DNA from: Lentibacillus amyloliquefaciens
GTDB lineage: Bacteria > Bacillota > Bacilli > Bacillales > Amphibacillaceae
DNA length: 64,000 nucleotides
Reading direction: 5' to 3'
Assembly (NCBI RefSeq): GCF_001307805.1
Contig: NZ_CP013862.1
Coordinates: 2,914,001-2,978,000 of the forward strand
In this document: one piece after another, positions 15,782 to 24,149 of the stretch
Layout of the letters: every line of letters begins with the position of its first letter
How positions within the stretch are numbered: position 1 is the stretch's first letter
Position numbers and translations under genes: made by a program
The notes under the pieces: model-generated
What the model saw: only the letters and a program-made list of their open reading frames with translations
Databases searched by the model: none
What the model was told of the DNA's origin: nothing

Positions 15782-17494
15782 ATGATTAAGCGCATCACCA
15801 TTATAACCCTTATTGCTATCATCGCTCTTGGGGCGGCTTTCTTTTTCATTCGTTCATTGGCTGATAATACAAATGGTAAACAAGCAGACCAACAACCAAA
15901 GAATCCATCATCGGGTCATGAAAATGTAGAGATCCAGGAGCCGGAAGAAGCTTTGGACAACATATTCAACTTAGCCAAACAAGGAAAAATCCCGGAAAGC
16001 AATATCGTTGTCGGTGAAACGACCACTGATGCGGTGCAAGAAACTTTGGGGGAACCGGAAAAGACCACGGATACGGATGTTGGTCGTTTTTTGAACTATC
16101 CGTCACATGACATTGATGTCGGTATTACAGAGGGTATTGTGTCTGATATGCGTTCATCACAGGGTCAATTCAAGTCGTTCGATTTTGATACAATTAAATC
16201 AAATAAAAAGTCCGATGATACGCGTTACTACCAAAACGAAGATTACAATCAAATCATTCTTGTCTATGAACTTTCCAACAATTATGTCTTGAAATGGGTG
16301 TTGCCGAAACCTGCCGATGATTCAGATAACCCTAATGTAGATCATATTTCATTATCAAAAGAAATTAGCGGGAGTGGTGTAACTGATGAGAAAGGTGATA
16401 ATCCCAGTGATACAGGCAACGATGATATGAGCCTTGATGAAAAAATTGGACAAATGATATTCAGCGGGGTCGATGGAACGGAAATGACCACTGAAACAAA
16501 AGACATCATCCAAAAGTACCATGTTGGAGGTATCATTTTATATGCCAATAACATCAACAGTAAGACGCAAACTGTCAACTTTTTAAAAGGGATGAAAGCT
16601 GCGAATGCTGACAATTCTTATCCATTATTTTTGGGTGTTGATGAAGAAGGCGGCCGTGTGACACGAATGCCTGATGGAGTGAAAAGCCTGCCGTCGAGCC
16701 GTTCGATTGGAGAACTGAGCGACAAGAATGTATCCTTCAATGTCGGTACCATCCTCGGTGAGCAGATGAAGGCACTCGGTTTCAATTTGGACTTCGCGCC
16801 TGTCCTCGACGTTAACAGCAATCCAGATAATTCTGTTATCGGAGATCGTTCATTTGGTGACGACCCCGATATTGTCGCCAGGATGGGCATCCAGACAATG
16901 AAAGGAGTTCAGAGTGAAGGGATTATTTCAGTTATAAAACATTTTCCTGGGCACGGGGATACGAGCAAAGATTCTCATTTGCAACTCCCAAAGGTTGATA
17001 AAAGCTACAAGGAGCTGTCCAAATTAGAACTTATACCTTTCAAAAGAGCCATCTCAGAAGGTGCGGACGTCAGCATGGTTGCACATATCTTGTTGCCAAA
17101 AATCGACGCAAATGATCCGGCATCCATGTCAAAAGAAGTGATAACGGGTATTTTGCGGGAGGATTTTAATTTTGATGGCGTCGTCATGACCGACGACTTG
17201 ACGATGGAGGCAATAACAGATCATTATCATGTCGCACAAGCAGCAGTCCAAGCGGTGAAAGCGGGTGCAGATTCATTGCTTGTTGGACATAACCCGGATT
17301 TGATTTCCACTGTTTTTGATAAATTGAAAGAGGCTGTTGAAAATGGAGAAATAAGCGAGGACAGGATAGACGAAAGTGTGGAACGCATCACTGATTTGAA
17401 AGAAAATTATCAGCTGTCGAATGAAAAAAAGCGAGTACCCAATTTCCAATCGATTAATAAAAATGTGGAAGCCATTTTGAAAAAGGTATCCTAA
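15782..17494 (+). CDS. Glycoside hydrolase family 3 (NagZ-like) with N-terminal DUF4309-like domain
   Basis: The start at ATG 15782 follows GCGGAGGAATT; the frame is open earlier but lacks a ribosome site. The 570-residue protein begins with a membrane anchor (residues about 5-25) and an extracellular linker. Residues about 60-205 resemble the DUF4309/YjgB domain. From residue 225 the GH3 domain runs with DEEGGRVTRMP, KHFPGHGDTSKDSH (catalytic loop histidine) and GVVMTDDLTM (nucleophile aspartate). The family removes beta-N-acetylglucosamine from muropeptides during wall recycling. The location should be outside the membrane. The two-domain arrangement is known in Bacillaceae. Confidence 0.88.
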   Translation: MIKRITIITLIAIIALGAAFFFIRSLADNTNGKQADQQPKNPSSGHENVEIQEPEEALDNIFNLAKQGKIPESNIVVGETTTDAVQETLGEPEKTTDTDVGRFLNYPSHDIDVGITEGIVSDMRSSQGQFKSFDFDTIKSNKKSDDTRYYQNEDYNQIILVYELSNNYVLKWVLPKPADDSDNPNVDHISLSKEISGSGVTDEKGDNPSDTGNDDMSLDEKIGQMIFSGVDGTEMTTETKDIIQKYHVGGIILYANNINSKTQTVNFLKGMKAANADNSYPLFLGVDEEGGRVTRMPDGVKSLPSSRSIGELSDKNVSFNVGTILGEQMKALGFNLDFAPVLDVNSNPDNSVIGDRSFGDDPDIVARMGIQTMKGVQSEGIISVIKHFPGHGDTSKDSHLQLPKVDKSYKELSKLELIPFKRAISEGADVSMVAHILLPKIDANDPASMSKEVITGILREDFNFDGVVMTDDLTMEAITDHYHVAQAAVQAVKAGADSLLVGHNPDLISTVFDKLKEAVENGEISEDRIDESVERITDLKENYQLSNEKKRVPNFQSINKNVEAILKKVS

Positions 17495-17569
17495 AAGTTT
17501 TTCAACAGCACATGAGTGAAACTGTACAGCGTTACAGTTGGGAATCCCTGACCCAAAAGGCAGGGTTCC

Positions 17570-17940
17570 GTGCGAAGGGCGTGACCCATGAAGATCAATG
17601 CAAGTAGACTTTCGGATGTCTGTGGAAGTGGACAGATGCTGGATAGAAGTCAGGAATCGACTGATGCCAGGGTGGGACAAACGTATACCGTCCATCGCTT
17701 GTGGGAGGAAACAGGGATCGCAAAAAGCTATCAGCCCTGTGTCAATCGCATATTAAGAGGAGAAACAGAACAAAGGAAGATACGAAAGCAATGACGTAAA
17801 GGGAGTAAACAGATCATCTGTTTAATGACCTTTATCTCTAAAAGAGACGCCATGGGAGGAGCCACATGCGTAGACCCGCATGTGTGGAGCTGTGAGAGAC
17901 GTAGTCACTAATGGCTACGCCTACTCGGTTAATCACAAGT
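17570..17940 (+). mobile_element. Group II intron remnant lacking its reverse transcriptase
   Basis: The 3' end has a domain V-like hairpin GGAGCCACATGCG...GCATGTGTGGAGCT (17858-17891). It is followed by a domain VI-like stem GACGTAG...GGCTACGCC and the 3' splice-type ending CTACTCGGTT (17931-17940), which matches bacterial intron ends. A 5' GUGCG-like start may lie at 17570, just after the hairpin GGAATCCCTG/CAGGGTTCC. Only about 370 bp are present and no maturase frame exists, so the intron is internally deleted. The 5' limit is uncertain; it could extend to 17495. Confidence 0.62.
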
Positions 17941-18065
17941 AATATCAAAATCCAAGAAGAATTAAACTTGTATATCTGTGGTCTTCCGCTATACGAAGGG
18001 CGCGAGAACCGAATAAAAAGTGCGCTGTTTCTTGATTTATGGGCTAGGTTGTGGAGTGAAGTATT

Positions 18066-18248
18066 GTGCTTAATGATTTTAAAAACAAGCGCTATTGGAT
18101 ACTTATGCCGCCATTTTTAATTAGTACTTTTTGCCTTTCTCCCTAGTATTACACGTATTATTCATTTTTAGTAATTATTGTGTTTTGGATTGTCTACCAT
18201 AGTTGGAATCATTATGCAGAAAAAAATAAACAAAATAATTTGGAATAG
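18066..18248 (+). pseudogene. Small membrane protein gene with in-frame TAG
   Basis: A GTG at 18066 after GGAGTGAAG opens the frame VLNDFKNKRYWILMPPFLIS, which meets TAG at 18144-18146 and then continues in the same frame through FLVIIVFWIVYHSWNHYAEK to TAG at 18246. The second part is a typical C-terminal membrane helix with a polar tail, so a single nonsense change probably split a 60-residue two-helix protein. No homologue is recognised. A read error at the TAG is the alternative. Confidence 0.45.
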
Positions 18249-18260
18249 TTACCTTAAGCA

Positions 18261-18300
18261 ATACGATCGGGCGCTTTCACGGAATAAGAACAGAGTCCAA
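18261..18300 (+). repeat. Dispersed intergenic repeat, partial copy
   Basis: TACGATCGGGCGCTTTCACG and GAATAAGAACAG match the left half of the repeat family. The tail ATATAAGGGCCA is missing. It precedes the DinB-family gene in the same orientation. Confidence 0.6.
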
Positions 18301-18361
18301 AAGCCAAAGGGGTAGTGTATAATTAAGCTACTATATCAAACATGAAAGGAAGAAGCTTTAA

Positions 18362-18886
18362 ATGGCACAGCTTGAATTGCAGATGTATGACTATAATGAA
18401 TGGGCAAATAGACAAATTTTCAACCGATTAAGGGAGCTTCCCAAGGATGTTTATCGTCGAGAAGTGCAAAGTGTGTTTTCATCGGTATCTCATATTTTAG
18501 CCCATGTTTATCTTTCTGATCTTGGGTGGATAGAAGTTTTTTCCGGTAAAAGTATGAATGATTCATTGATGCTACAAGAGCAGTTAAAAGAGGAAACAGT
18601 GTCAAAGGAAATAGAAGAAATGGAAACGATGTTTCTTAAACTTTCAGAACGATACAAGTTATTCCTAAGTAAAATGGAAAACATAGATAAATCTCTTGTG
18701 ATTGAAAATCCGAATGGTGATTTGATGGAAACAAGTGTATTTGAGCAAGTGCCCCATGTTGTGAATCATGGAACATATCATCGTGGCAATATTACTGCTA
18801 TGTTAAGACAGATGGGTTATGCTTCTGTTCCGACAGATTATGGCCTTTATTTATATTTAAAACAAATGGAGAATAATCAAGAATGA
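18362..18886 (+). CDS. DinB-family (DNA damage-inducible fold) protein
   Basis: The 174-residue four-helix-bundle protein starts MAQLELQMYDYNEWAN after GGAAGAAGC. The histidine pattern of the DinB/YfiT superfamily is present: SHILAHVYLSDLGW in helix 2 and HVVNHGTYHRGNI in helix 4, which together form the usual three-histidine metal site. Members include thiol-dependent transferases and many proteins of unknown substrate. A second DinB-type gene lies at 31958-32452. No LexA box is visible upstream, so the name does not imply SOS control here. Confidence 0.85.
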   Translation: MAQLELQMYDYNEWANRQIFNRLRELPKDVYRREVQSVFSSVSHILAHVYLSDLGWIEVFSGKSMNDSLMLQEQLKEETVSKEIEEMETMFLKLSERYKLFLSKMENIDKSLVIENPNGDLMETSVFEQVPHVVNHGTYHRGNITAMLRQMGYASVPTDYGLYLYLKQMENNQE

Positions 18887-18907
18887 ATCTTTAATTTTGA
18901 TTGTTCA

Positions 18908-18970
18908 TGAATCGGGCGCAAATCCTTAATTGGCGCCTGTACCATATATGGGGAATCAAATTGAACAATA
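18908..18970 (+). repeat. Dispersed intergenic repeat, shortened copy
   Basis: ATCGGGCGCAAATCCTTAAT and TGGCGCCTGTACCATATATG, followed by GGGAATCAAATTGAACAAT, retain stem and tail with a shorter loop. The copy lies between the DinB and AHSA1 genes, in the same direction as both. Confidence 0.7.
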
Positions 18971-19065
18971 GAAGGGTTTTTGAGCAATCGAGAAGAATTT
19001 TTCGCATTTATATGTGATAAACTTAAAAAAATTGATTCTAGAACGTCAATAAGGAGGATTCTCTC

Positions 19066-19542
19066 ATGGCGAGTGCACCAAATAACAAGAGAACGGATTC
19101 TGCCTCAAGAGTGATAATGACATCACCGCAAACCATTTATCAGTCATTCTTAAACCCTGAAGCATTGGTTTCTTGGCTTCCGCCAAAAGGAATGTCGGGT
19201 CATATTGATATGTTTGAACCCCACGAAGGTGGAACTTATAGAGTGACTCTCACGTACGAAATAGATCAATCAAACCCTGGGAAAACTTCAGAAAACACTG
19301 ATGTAGCTCAAGGGAAATTTGTGGAGTTGGTTCCGGACAAGCGAATTGTGCAATCAGTAGAATTTGATTCCGAGGACCCGGCGTTCTCGGGCGAGATGAC
19401 ACAGAAATGGCTCTTAGAAGCCATTCCAGAAGGCACAAAGGTCACTATCGTTTGTGAAAACGTACCTGAAGGAATACGAAAAGGGGACCACGACACAGGT
19501 TTAAGATCCACACTAGAGAATCTGGCTAACTTCACTGAATAA
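19066..19542 (+). CDS. SRPBCC/AHSA1-family protein
   Basis: The 158-residue protein starts at ATG 19066 after AAGGAGG. The pattern SRVIMTSPQTIYQSFLNPEA, LVSWLPPKGMSG, the central GTYRVTLTY and the C-terminal GTKVTIVCENVPEGI with GLRSTLENLANF is that of the Aha1-C/START-like helix-grip fold. Such proteins bind hydrophobic ligands or act as chaperone accessories. The exact ligand is unknown. It is monocistronic, between two dispersed repeats. Confidence 0.85.
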   Translation: MASAPNNKRTDSASRVIMTSPQTIYQSFLNPEALVSWLPPKGMSGHIDMFEPHEGGTYRVTLTYEIDQSNPGKTSENTDVAQGKFVELVPDKRIVQSVEFDSEDPAFSGEMTQKWLLEAIPEGTKVTIVCENVPEGIRKGDHDTGLRSTLENLANFTE

Positions 19543-19763
19543 CATGTAAACAATTTTGATGCCTTTGTAAATATCATCAATCTTAAGCAATAGGGCGCTT
19601 ATCAGGAACAAAGATGTTCACGTTACTAGCTAAATGGTCATTATTATGGAGCAATACATTGTAAGAACAATGGGGATTTAATCTAATCCTTATAAAGCTA
19701 AAAAGGCAAAATGATAATCGAATATTGAAACTAAATGTATGCTCATCATATATATAAATAATT

Positions 19764-20195
19764 ATGTTTAAGGGAGGGGTTCAAATTAGAAGGTTTATTT
19801 ATTACTTTGCTTGGACAATCGGTATTGGATTTATAATTTACTTGGGAATGAGATATCAAATTCGATTAGAAGAGGAAGCTAAAAAAAACTTTGAATTGTT
19901 ACCTGTTGTATTATTTGCAACACTATTCCCTATTGTAATTGGACTATTTCTCAGAGTACCAAAATTGATTATTGAAATGAAACAGGATAAACAATGGGGA
20001 TTTGATTGGGTTAAATTTATTGCAATCGCATTACCGTCGCTTTATATAATAACTTTTTCGATATTATCGTATACACCTCTAGGAAAAAACTTTACTTGGT
20101 TACCAGATATCATAATATTTAGCAGCCCTACCATTCAAGTAATTGCTGGAGTTGTTCTTGGATATACCTTTTTAGATAGTTTAATGAAAGAATGA
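19764..20195 (+). CDS. Hypothetical membrane protein
   Basis: The product is up to 143 residues with four hydrophobic segments (about 11-29, 46-66, 90-108 and 118-138 counted from the ATG). The ATG at 19764 has no ribosome site. A strong GGAGGGG at 19773-19779 lies six bases before an in-frame ATT at 19785, so a non-standard ATT start is possible. No family is recognised. It is the first of several small membrane protein genes separated by dispersed repeats between 19.7 and 24.5 kb. Confidence 0.6.
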   Translation: MFKGGVQIRRFIYYFAWTIGIGFIIYLGMRYQIRLEEEAKKNFELLPVVLFATLFPIVIGLFLRVPKLIIEMKQDKQWGFDWVKFIAIALPSLYIITFSILSYTPLGKNFTWLPDIIIFSSPTIQVIAGVVLGYTFLDSLMKE

Positions 20196-20352
20196 TTTTT
20201 CAACTAATTAATGAATGATTCTAAAGGAACATCCTACCTATGTTATTCAGTCCACTTTATTATTTTTAGCGACTAAGGTGTATTTAGTTCAATAAGGTTT
20301 ATGGAATTTTTTTGAATAACAGGCATCATTCTAATCACAAGGGGATATGAGA

Positions 20353-20700
20353 GTGGGTATTACAACACCAATTTTAGCATTGGTTGTCAGTATTGCGTAC
20401 ATCATTGTAGGTAAGATAATTGTCGGGAATAAAAAGAGAAAAATCTCTGACAAGTTTGGTAAAAATATTCAAATAGTCGGATTAGTGATATTTGGTGTTA
20501 TTGGTATATCTTGTATTCTCTTTGTTTTAGATATTTCCAATAATGATGTTATGAAGTGGTTTTGGTTATTCTTTTTAACAATAACACTGGGCTTTCAGTC
20601 ATTTTTAGAGTGGAAGTTTCTGAGGGAAACCAGGGAATATATGGTTTCACTAGTTGTACTAATGATTGGGCTAATTTATATTTTAATTTTTATATTCTAA
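20353..20700 (+). CDS. DUF4181-like membrane protein
   Basis: The protein is 115 residues from GTG 20353, eight bases after AAGGGG; an ATG at 20347 is too close to that site. Membrane segments lie at residues about 5-23, 41-60, 70-86 and 95-114. The stretch FQSFLEWKFLRETREYMVSL is the signature of DUF4181, a Bacillaceae membrane family of unknown role. The gene stands alone. Confidence 0.72.
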   Translation: MGITTPILALVVSIAYIIVGKIIVGNKKRKISDKFGKNIQIVGLVIFGVIGISCILFVLDISNNDVMKWFWLFFLTITLGFQSFLEWKFLRETREYMVSLVVLMIGLIYILIFIF

Positions 20701-20749
20701 TGTTTTTCTATAATTAATTTGCGTGCTTTAAATAGGTAACTGTGAAGTT

Positions 20750-20793
20750 TTTCCCTAATAAGGAATAGCGGCTATATCGCATATAAGGGTCAG
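20750..20793 (+). repeat. Dispersed intergenic repeat, partial copy
   Basis: TTTTCCCTAATAAGGAATAG and CGCATATAAGGGTCAG match the middle and tail of the family. The copy runs straight into the ribosome site AAGGAG of the following gene. Confidence 0.65.
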
Positions 20794-20808
20794 AAGGAGT
20801 TGATATCC

Positions 20809-21006
20809 GTGGTCATTTTGGCAGAAGTATTACGTAGAATTTCTTACGTAATACTTATTATTAGTGCTGGTTTCTTTTTACGGCATTTGGAAAAGACTAA
20901 AAAGCAAAGAAAACTTTTAACCTTTGAATTTACAATGTACATAATCATACAGATTGCATTTGTCCTCTTTGCAATTAGCTTATTGATTTCGATATTTGTT
21001 AATTGA
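20809..21006 (+). CDS. Small two-helix membrane protein
   Basis: The GTG at 20809 lies nine bases after AAGGAG; an in-frame TTG at 20800 abuts the site. The 65-residue protein has membrane helices at residues about 8-24 and 43-63, joined by a basic loop (RHLEKTKKQRK). No family is recognised. The leader of its mRNA would contain the repeat tail at 20780-20790. Confidence 0.55.
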   Translation: MVILAEVLRRISYVILIISAGFFLRHLEKTKKQRKLLTFEFTMYIIIQIAFVLFAISLLISIFVN

Positions 21007-21160
21007 TTGTAAGACTCATAAGTTACGACTCATTTCCGCAAACGGGTGCGCTTCTTGAATAAGAATCAGCAGGAGGGTCCTATTAATATTGGCCATTTGT
21101 CGAAGGAATTATGCTAATCTTGAATCAAAATATACTGTTTCATTAAAAGGAGTGAATTCG

Positions 21161-21502
21161 TTGGAATATAAACAAGCTGATGATTGCTTTATAGTTGACA
21201 ACCCCAAGGATTTGCTTTCCGCGTTAAAAAACAAAGAAGATTATATTATAATTCAGGAAGACTATAAAAAAGAGTTCGAGAAAAATACTCAATTGCCGCT
21301 TATGGAAACAGAAGAAATGGCCTTTCAACTAGGATTCCGTGGTTGGGCTGGCATTTGGGGAGGAATATTTTTTCATATTATCAATTTCTTTAGCAAAGGA
21401 AGTAAGCAACAAAAGAAAATTGACAGCAAGATCCGCAAATACAACGTTAAAAAATTGAATGAAGATGAAATTCTCCTGTATTTGCGTCAATTGGAATATT
21501 AA
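21161..21502 (+). CDS. Hypothetical protein with C-terminal membrane-associated segment
   Basis: TTG 21161 follows AAAAGGAGTG with good spacing and gives a 113-residue protein. A TTG at 21089 behind AGGAGGG would add 24 residues and cannot be excluded. A hydrophobic tract GFRGWAGIWGGIFFHIINFF lies near the middle and is followed by a basic tail. I do not recognise the family. A partial repeat (21040-21078) precedes it and another follows. Confidence 0.55.
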   Translation: MEYKQADDCFIVDNPKDLLSALKNKEDYIIIQEDYKKEFEKNTQLPLMETEEMAFQLGFRGWAGIWGGIFFHIINFFSKGSKQQKKIDSKIRKYNVKKLNEDEILLYLRQLEY

Positions 21503-21508
21503 ATTATC

Positions 21509-21565
21509 AGGTGCTTTTCCCTAATAAGGAATAGCGTAGTATCACATATAAGGGCCATTTCCTTG
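21509..21565 (+). repeat. Dispersed intergenic repeat copy
   Basis: GTGCTTTTCCCTAATAAGG and AATAGCG are followed by CACATATAAGGGCCATTTCC. It lies directly behind the preceding gene and about 50 bp before another full copy, forming a tandem pair in the same orientation. Confidence 0.75.
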
Positions 21566-21614
21566 TTCACTCAAAGTTTGGTCATTGCTGTATTGCTTGC
21601 TTTTGTTTTTTAAA

Positions 21615-21680
21615 GCAATCGGGCGCTTATCTTTAATAAGGATTGGCGCTAATCTTGAGCCATTGGGCCAGATTGTGGAA
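21615..21680 (+). repeat. Dispersed intergenic repeat, full copy
   Basis: CAATCGGGCGCTTATCTTTA and ATAAGGATTGGCGC form the stem, followed by a tail CATTGGGCCAGATTGTGGAA that departs from the consensus ATATAAGGGCCA. It precedes the membrane gene at 21709. Confidence 0.8.
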
Positions 21681-21708
21681 GATTATATTATGTAAATGAG
21701 GGTCACAT

Positions 21709-22041
21709 ATGAGTAAAAAATTGCAGTCTTTCGGATTTGTTTTATTGATTTCAGGTACAGTTTTATTCGGTATAATGCACCTTGCGATTGCTTTATATAT
21801 GCCCGATCGGGTATACACAGCTACACCGCCGAGTGCATTTGTGACTGTTTTAAATGAAATCTACGGATGGGTTACGTATATATTAAGCATTGTTTTTATG
21901 GTCGCAGGTGTATTTTTTAGTATCTATGGTTTTATTAATAAGTCGTTGCAGAAACAAGTGGAAGAAATTAAAGACAGAGATATGCAATGGCGGCAAGAGG
22001 TAAGCAAAGATCTTAAAGATGAGGATAAGGACGTCCAATAA
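21709..22041 (+). CDS. Hypothetical two-helix membrane protein
   Basis: The 110-residue protein starts at ATG 21709 after GAGGGTC. Helices lie at residues about 8-30 and 50-74, and the C-terminal 35 residues are strongly charged (KSLQKQVEEIKDRDMQW), probably a cytoplasmic coiled tail. No family is recognised. A partial repeat follows at 22062. Confidence 0.6.
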   Translation: MSKKLQSFGFVLLISGTVLFGIMHLAIALYMPDRVYTATPPSAFVTVLNEIYGWVTYILSIVFMVAGVFFSIYGFINKSLQKQVEEIKDRDMQWRQEVSKDLKDEDKDVQ

Positions 22042-22131
22042 ACTTAATAACGTTTGATCCAGAAAAGGGCGCTTTCGCGGAATAAAGGCTACGCTCACTA
22101 TTGTTTTCTAGTATATTAAGGGGGCCATAAA

Positions 22132-22365
22132 ATGAAGAAAGTAAAGAATCTTGCACATTCCGAGTGGAGATTAAGTGTGATGGCTTTAGCGGCCCTTATT
22201 GGGAATTTTATTGCAATCATTGTTGTCCTGCGTGAACTGAATATAACATATGTGATAGGTTGTCTGGTCGTTTTTGCATTAGTGGTTGTTGCTAATACGA
22301 TTTACGTGTACTATAAGAGAAAGAAAAAAAACGAGGTGGAAAATGGGAACCACAATCGCGGATAG
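22132..22365 (+). CDS. Small two-helix membrane protein
   Basis: The 77-residue protein starts at ATG 22132 after AAGGGGGCC. Hydrophobic helices lie at about 16-34 and 40-59, then a basic tail YYKRKKKNEVENG. No family is recognised. It belongs to the row of repeat-separated small membrane genes. Confidence 0.58.
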   Translation: MKKVKNLAHSEWRLSVMALAALIGNFIAIIVVLRELNITYVIGCLVVFALVVVANTIYVYYKRKKKNEVENGNHNRG

Positions 22366-22844
22366 CAATCCATTAATTCCTTGATTATAATTTGTGACGT
22401 GTCGTTTCGCTTATTCTTTAATCGGGCGCCATTCTTGAATAAGGATTAGCGTGAGCATCATATATAAGGGTCATTTTATTGAATAAAATAATCCATATAC
22501 GATGAAAATAAAAAGAGATTCAGATGAGGGGGAATTCTTCTTATGAATATTTGTACGGTTAAATAAAAGTTCACTGAATAAACTGGATAAGTAAAAAGGT
22601 AAATATCGAGGAATGGTAAAATTATATGAACAAAGACCCGAGAATAAACCATGCAACCGAATTAAAATAAACAATCGCAAAACTGTTAATGAGATATGTG
22701 TATTTGGTTAGAAATTAAAGTCTATTTAATAGAAGGTTGGAAAAATCAATAGTATAATAAAATCATAGGAATTAATATTGATTATTCCTTCAATATAGTA
22801 TTCTTATAACTATTTTCTACTAATTAAGCAGGAGGTAATATCCA
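22366..22844. other. Non-coding stretch containing one repeat copy
   Basis: The only structured part is a full dispersed repeat at 22418-22487 (ATCGGGCGCCATTCTTGAAT, AAGGATTAGCG, ATATATAAGGGTCATTTTAT). The remaining AT-rich sequence has no frame with a credible ribosome site. The 3' end carries the AGGAGG site of the dehydrogenase gene; no clear -35/-10 pair was identified. Confidence 0.55.
22418..22487 (+). repeat. Dispersed intergenic repeat, full copy
   Basis: Stem GGGCGCC...GGATTAGCG and tail CATATATAAGGGTCATTTTA followed by TTGAATAAA match the reference copy at 10672 closely. Confidence 0.82.
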
Positions 22845-23894
22845 ATGAAAGCTGCAGTCTGGTATGGAAAAAAAGACTTACGGGTAGAGGAAATAGAACT
22901 AAAACAAACGAAAGATACCGATGTTAAAGTAAGGGTAGCTTGGGCAGGTATTTGTGGCAGTGATTTACATGAGTATGAAGAGGGACCGGTGTTTGTACCA
23001 AATGAAAAAGAGGATCCGTTAACTGGAGAAATCGCTCCGCTAACCATGGGGCATGAATTTGCGGGTGTTATTGAAGAAGTAGGTCCAAAGGTGACAAAAT
23101 ATAAAGTTGGCGATAGAGTAGCAATTAATCCAACAATCACTTATGGAAATAAGTCGGAAGACCTTGATCCTTATGATGGTTTCAGCTTTATCGGCCTTCA
23201 CGGTGACGGTGGTTTTACTAAATATGCAAATGTACCAGAAGATAACGTTTATCTACTTCCAGAATCTTTAACACTACAGGATGGAGCTTTAGTAGAACCA
23301 ACTGCGGTTGCCGTACAAGCTGTAAAAGAAGGGAAACTGCAGTTTGGTGATACGGTAGCTGTATTTGGTGCAGGTCCAATTGGTTTAGTGACAATTATTG
23401 CAGCTAAAGCTGCTGGTGCCAGCAAGATTATTGCTTTAGATTTGTCGGAAACTAGAATTGAAAAAGCAAAAGAATTAGGAGCAACCCATGTCGTTAACTC
23501 TAGCGAACAAGATGCTGTTACAGCAATCAAGGAAATTGTTCCAGATGGAGTAGATGTTTCCTTTGAAGTTGCCGGAGTAGCACCAACATTTAAACAAGCA
23601 ATTGATGCAACAAGGGCACGTGGAACAATGGTTATTGTTTCTATATTTGCTAGGGAGATTGAATGGAATCCAATACAGCTTACAAATACAGGTGTAAAAG
23701 TTACATCAACAATCGCATATACACCTACTACATTCCAACAAACTGTAGATTTAATGGGAACAGGACAATTAAAACCACAGGGAATTATTACAGACCAAAT
23801 TCAATTGGATGATATTGTTGAAAATGGATTCGAAGCATTGACAAACGATAAATCACAAGCAAAAATATTAGTGGAATTAAGTGGTGAGAAATAA
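22845..23894 (+). CDS. bdhA: 2,3-butanediol dehydrogenase-like zinc alcohol dehydrogenase
   Basis: This 349-residue medium-chain dehydrogenase starts at ATG 22845 after AGGAGGTAA. The catalytic zinc ligands are GICGSD (cysteine), GHEFAG (histidine and glutamate) and the later ALVEP glutamate. The Rossmann motif is GAGPIG near residue 178, and a following acidic residue in ALDLSE favours NAD. The four-cysteine structural zinc lobe is absent, as in BdhA-type enzymes. The reaction is interconversion of acetoin and 2,3-butanediol in the cytoplasm. The gene has its own terminator and is monocistronic. Substrate assignment is by overall similarity to Bacillus BdhA. Confidence 0.85.
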   Translation: MKAAVWYGKKDLRVEEIELKQTKDTDVKVRVAWAGICGSDLHEYEEGPVFVPNEKEDPLTGEIAPLTMGHEFAGVIEEVGPKVTKYKVGDRVAINPTITYGNKSEDLDPYDGFSFIGLHGDGGFTKYANVPEDNVYLLPESLTLQDGALVEPTAVAVQAVKEGKLQFGDTVAVFGAGPIGLVTIIAAKAAGASKIIALDLSETRIEKAKELGATHVVNSSEQDAVTAIKEIVPDGVDVSFEVAGVAPTFKQAIDATRARGTMVIVSIFAREIEWNPIQLTNTGVKVTSTIAYTPTTFQQTVDLMGTGQLKPQGIITDQIQLDDIVENGFEALTNDKSQAKILVELSGEK

Positions 23895-23906
23895 AATGTA
23901 TTATTT

Positions 23907-23940
23907 AACCCTGAGTAGCAGCTGTTACTTGGGGTTTTGT
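23907..23940 (+). terminator. Terminator of bdhA-like gene
   Basis: AACCCTGAGTA and TTACTTGGGGTT form the stem around GCAGCTG, followed by TTGTTAT. It begins 13 bp after the stop codon. Confidence 0.75.
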
Positions 23941-24023
23941 TATGACTGTCAGCTAGGTCCAGGTAGATAAATTAGCGAAGTGATATTGAACTCTTCTTTA
24001 AGAAGAATATTGACGATATTCTG

Positions 24024-24126
24024 CAATACCAGCTAATAGTAGAAGTGGATAATTCCATTAACGGGCGCTATTCCGTAATAAGGAATGGCGCCAAGATGGC
24101 ATATTAGAGCCATTATGTTGAATGTT
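24024..24126 (+). repeat. Composite repeat: TACCAGC motif plus full dispersed repeat
   Basis: CAATACCAGCTAATAG (24024-24039) is a short motif also found near 7046 and 9818. It is followed at 24058 by the full repeat ACGGGCGCTATTCCGTAATA, AGGAATGGCGCC and the tail GGCATATTAGAGCCATTATG with TTGAATG. This copy suggests the repeat unit can be about 100 bp. Confidence 0.75.
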
Positions 24127-24149
24127 AATCAAATGATTTAAGGAGAGTT

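Noticed and set aside
17588..17794. Open frame of 68 codons inside the intron remnant
   Set aside because: It has no ribosome site and lies in structured intron RNA sequence.
17911..18120. Open frame of 69 codons spanning the intron end
   Set aside because: It crosses the predicted intron 3' end and has no ribosome site or recognised pattern.
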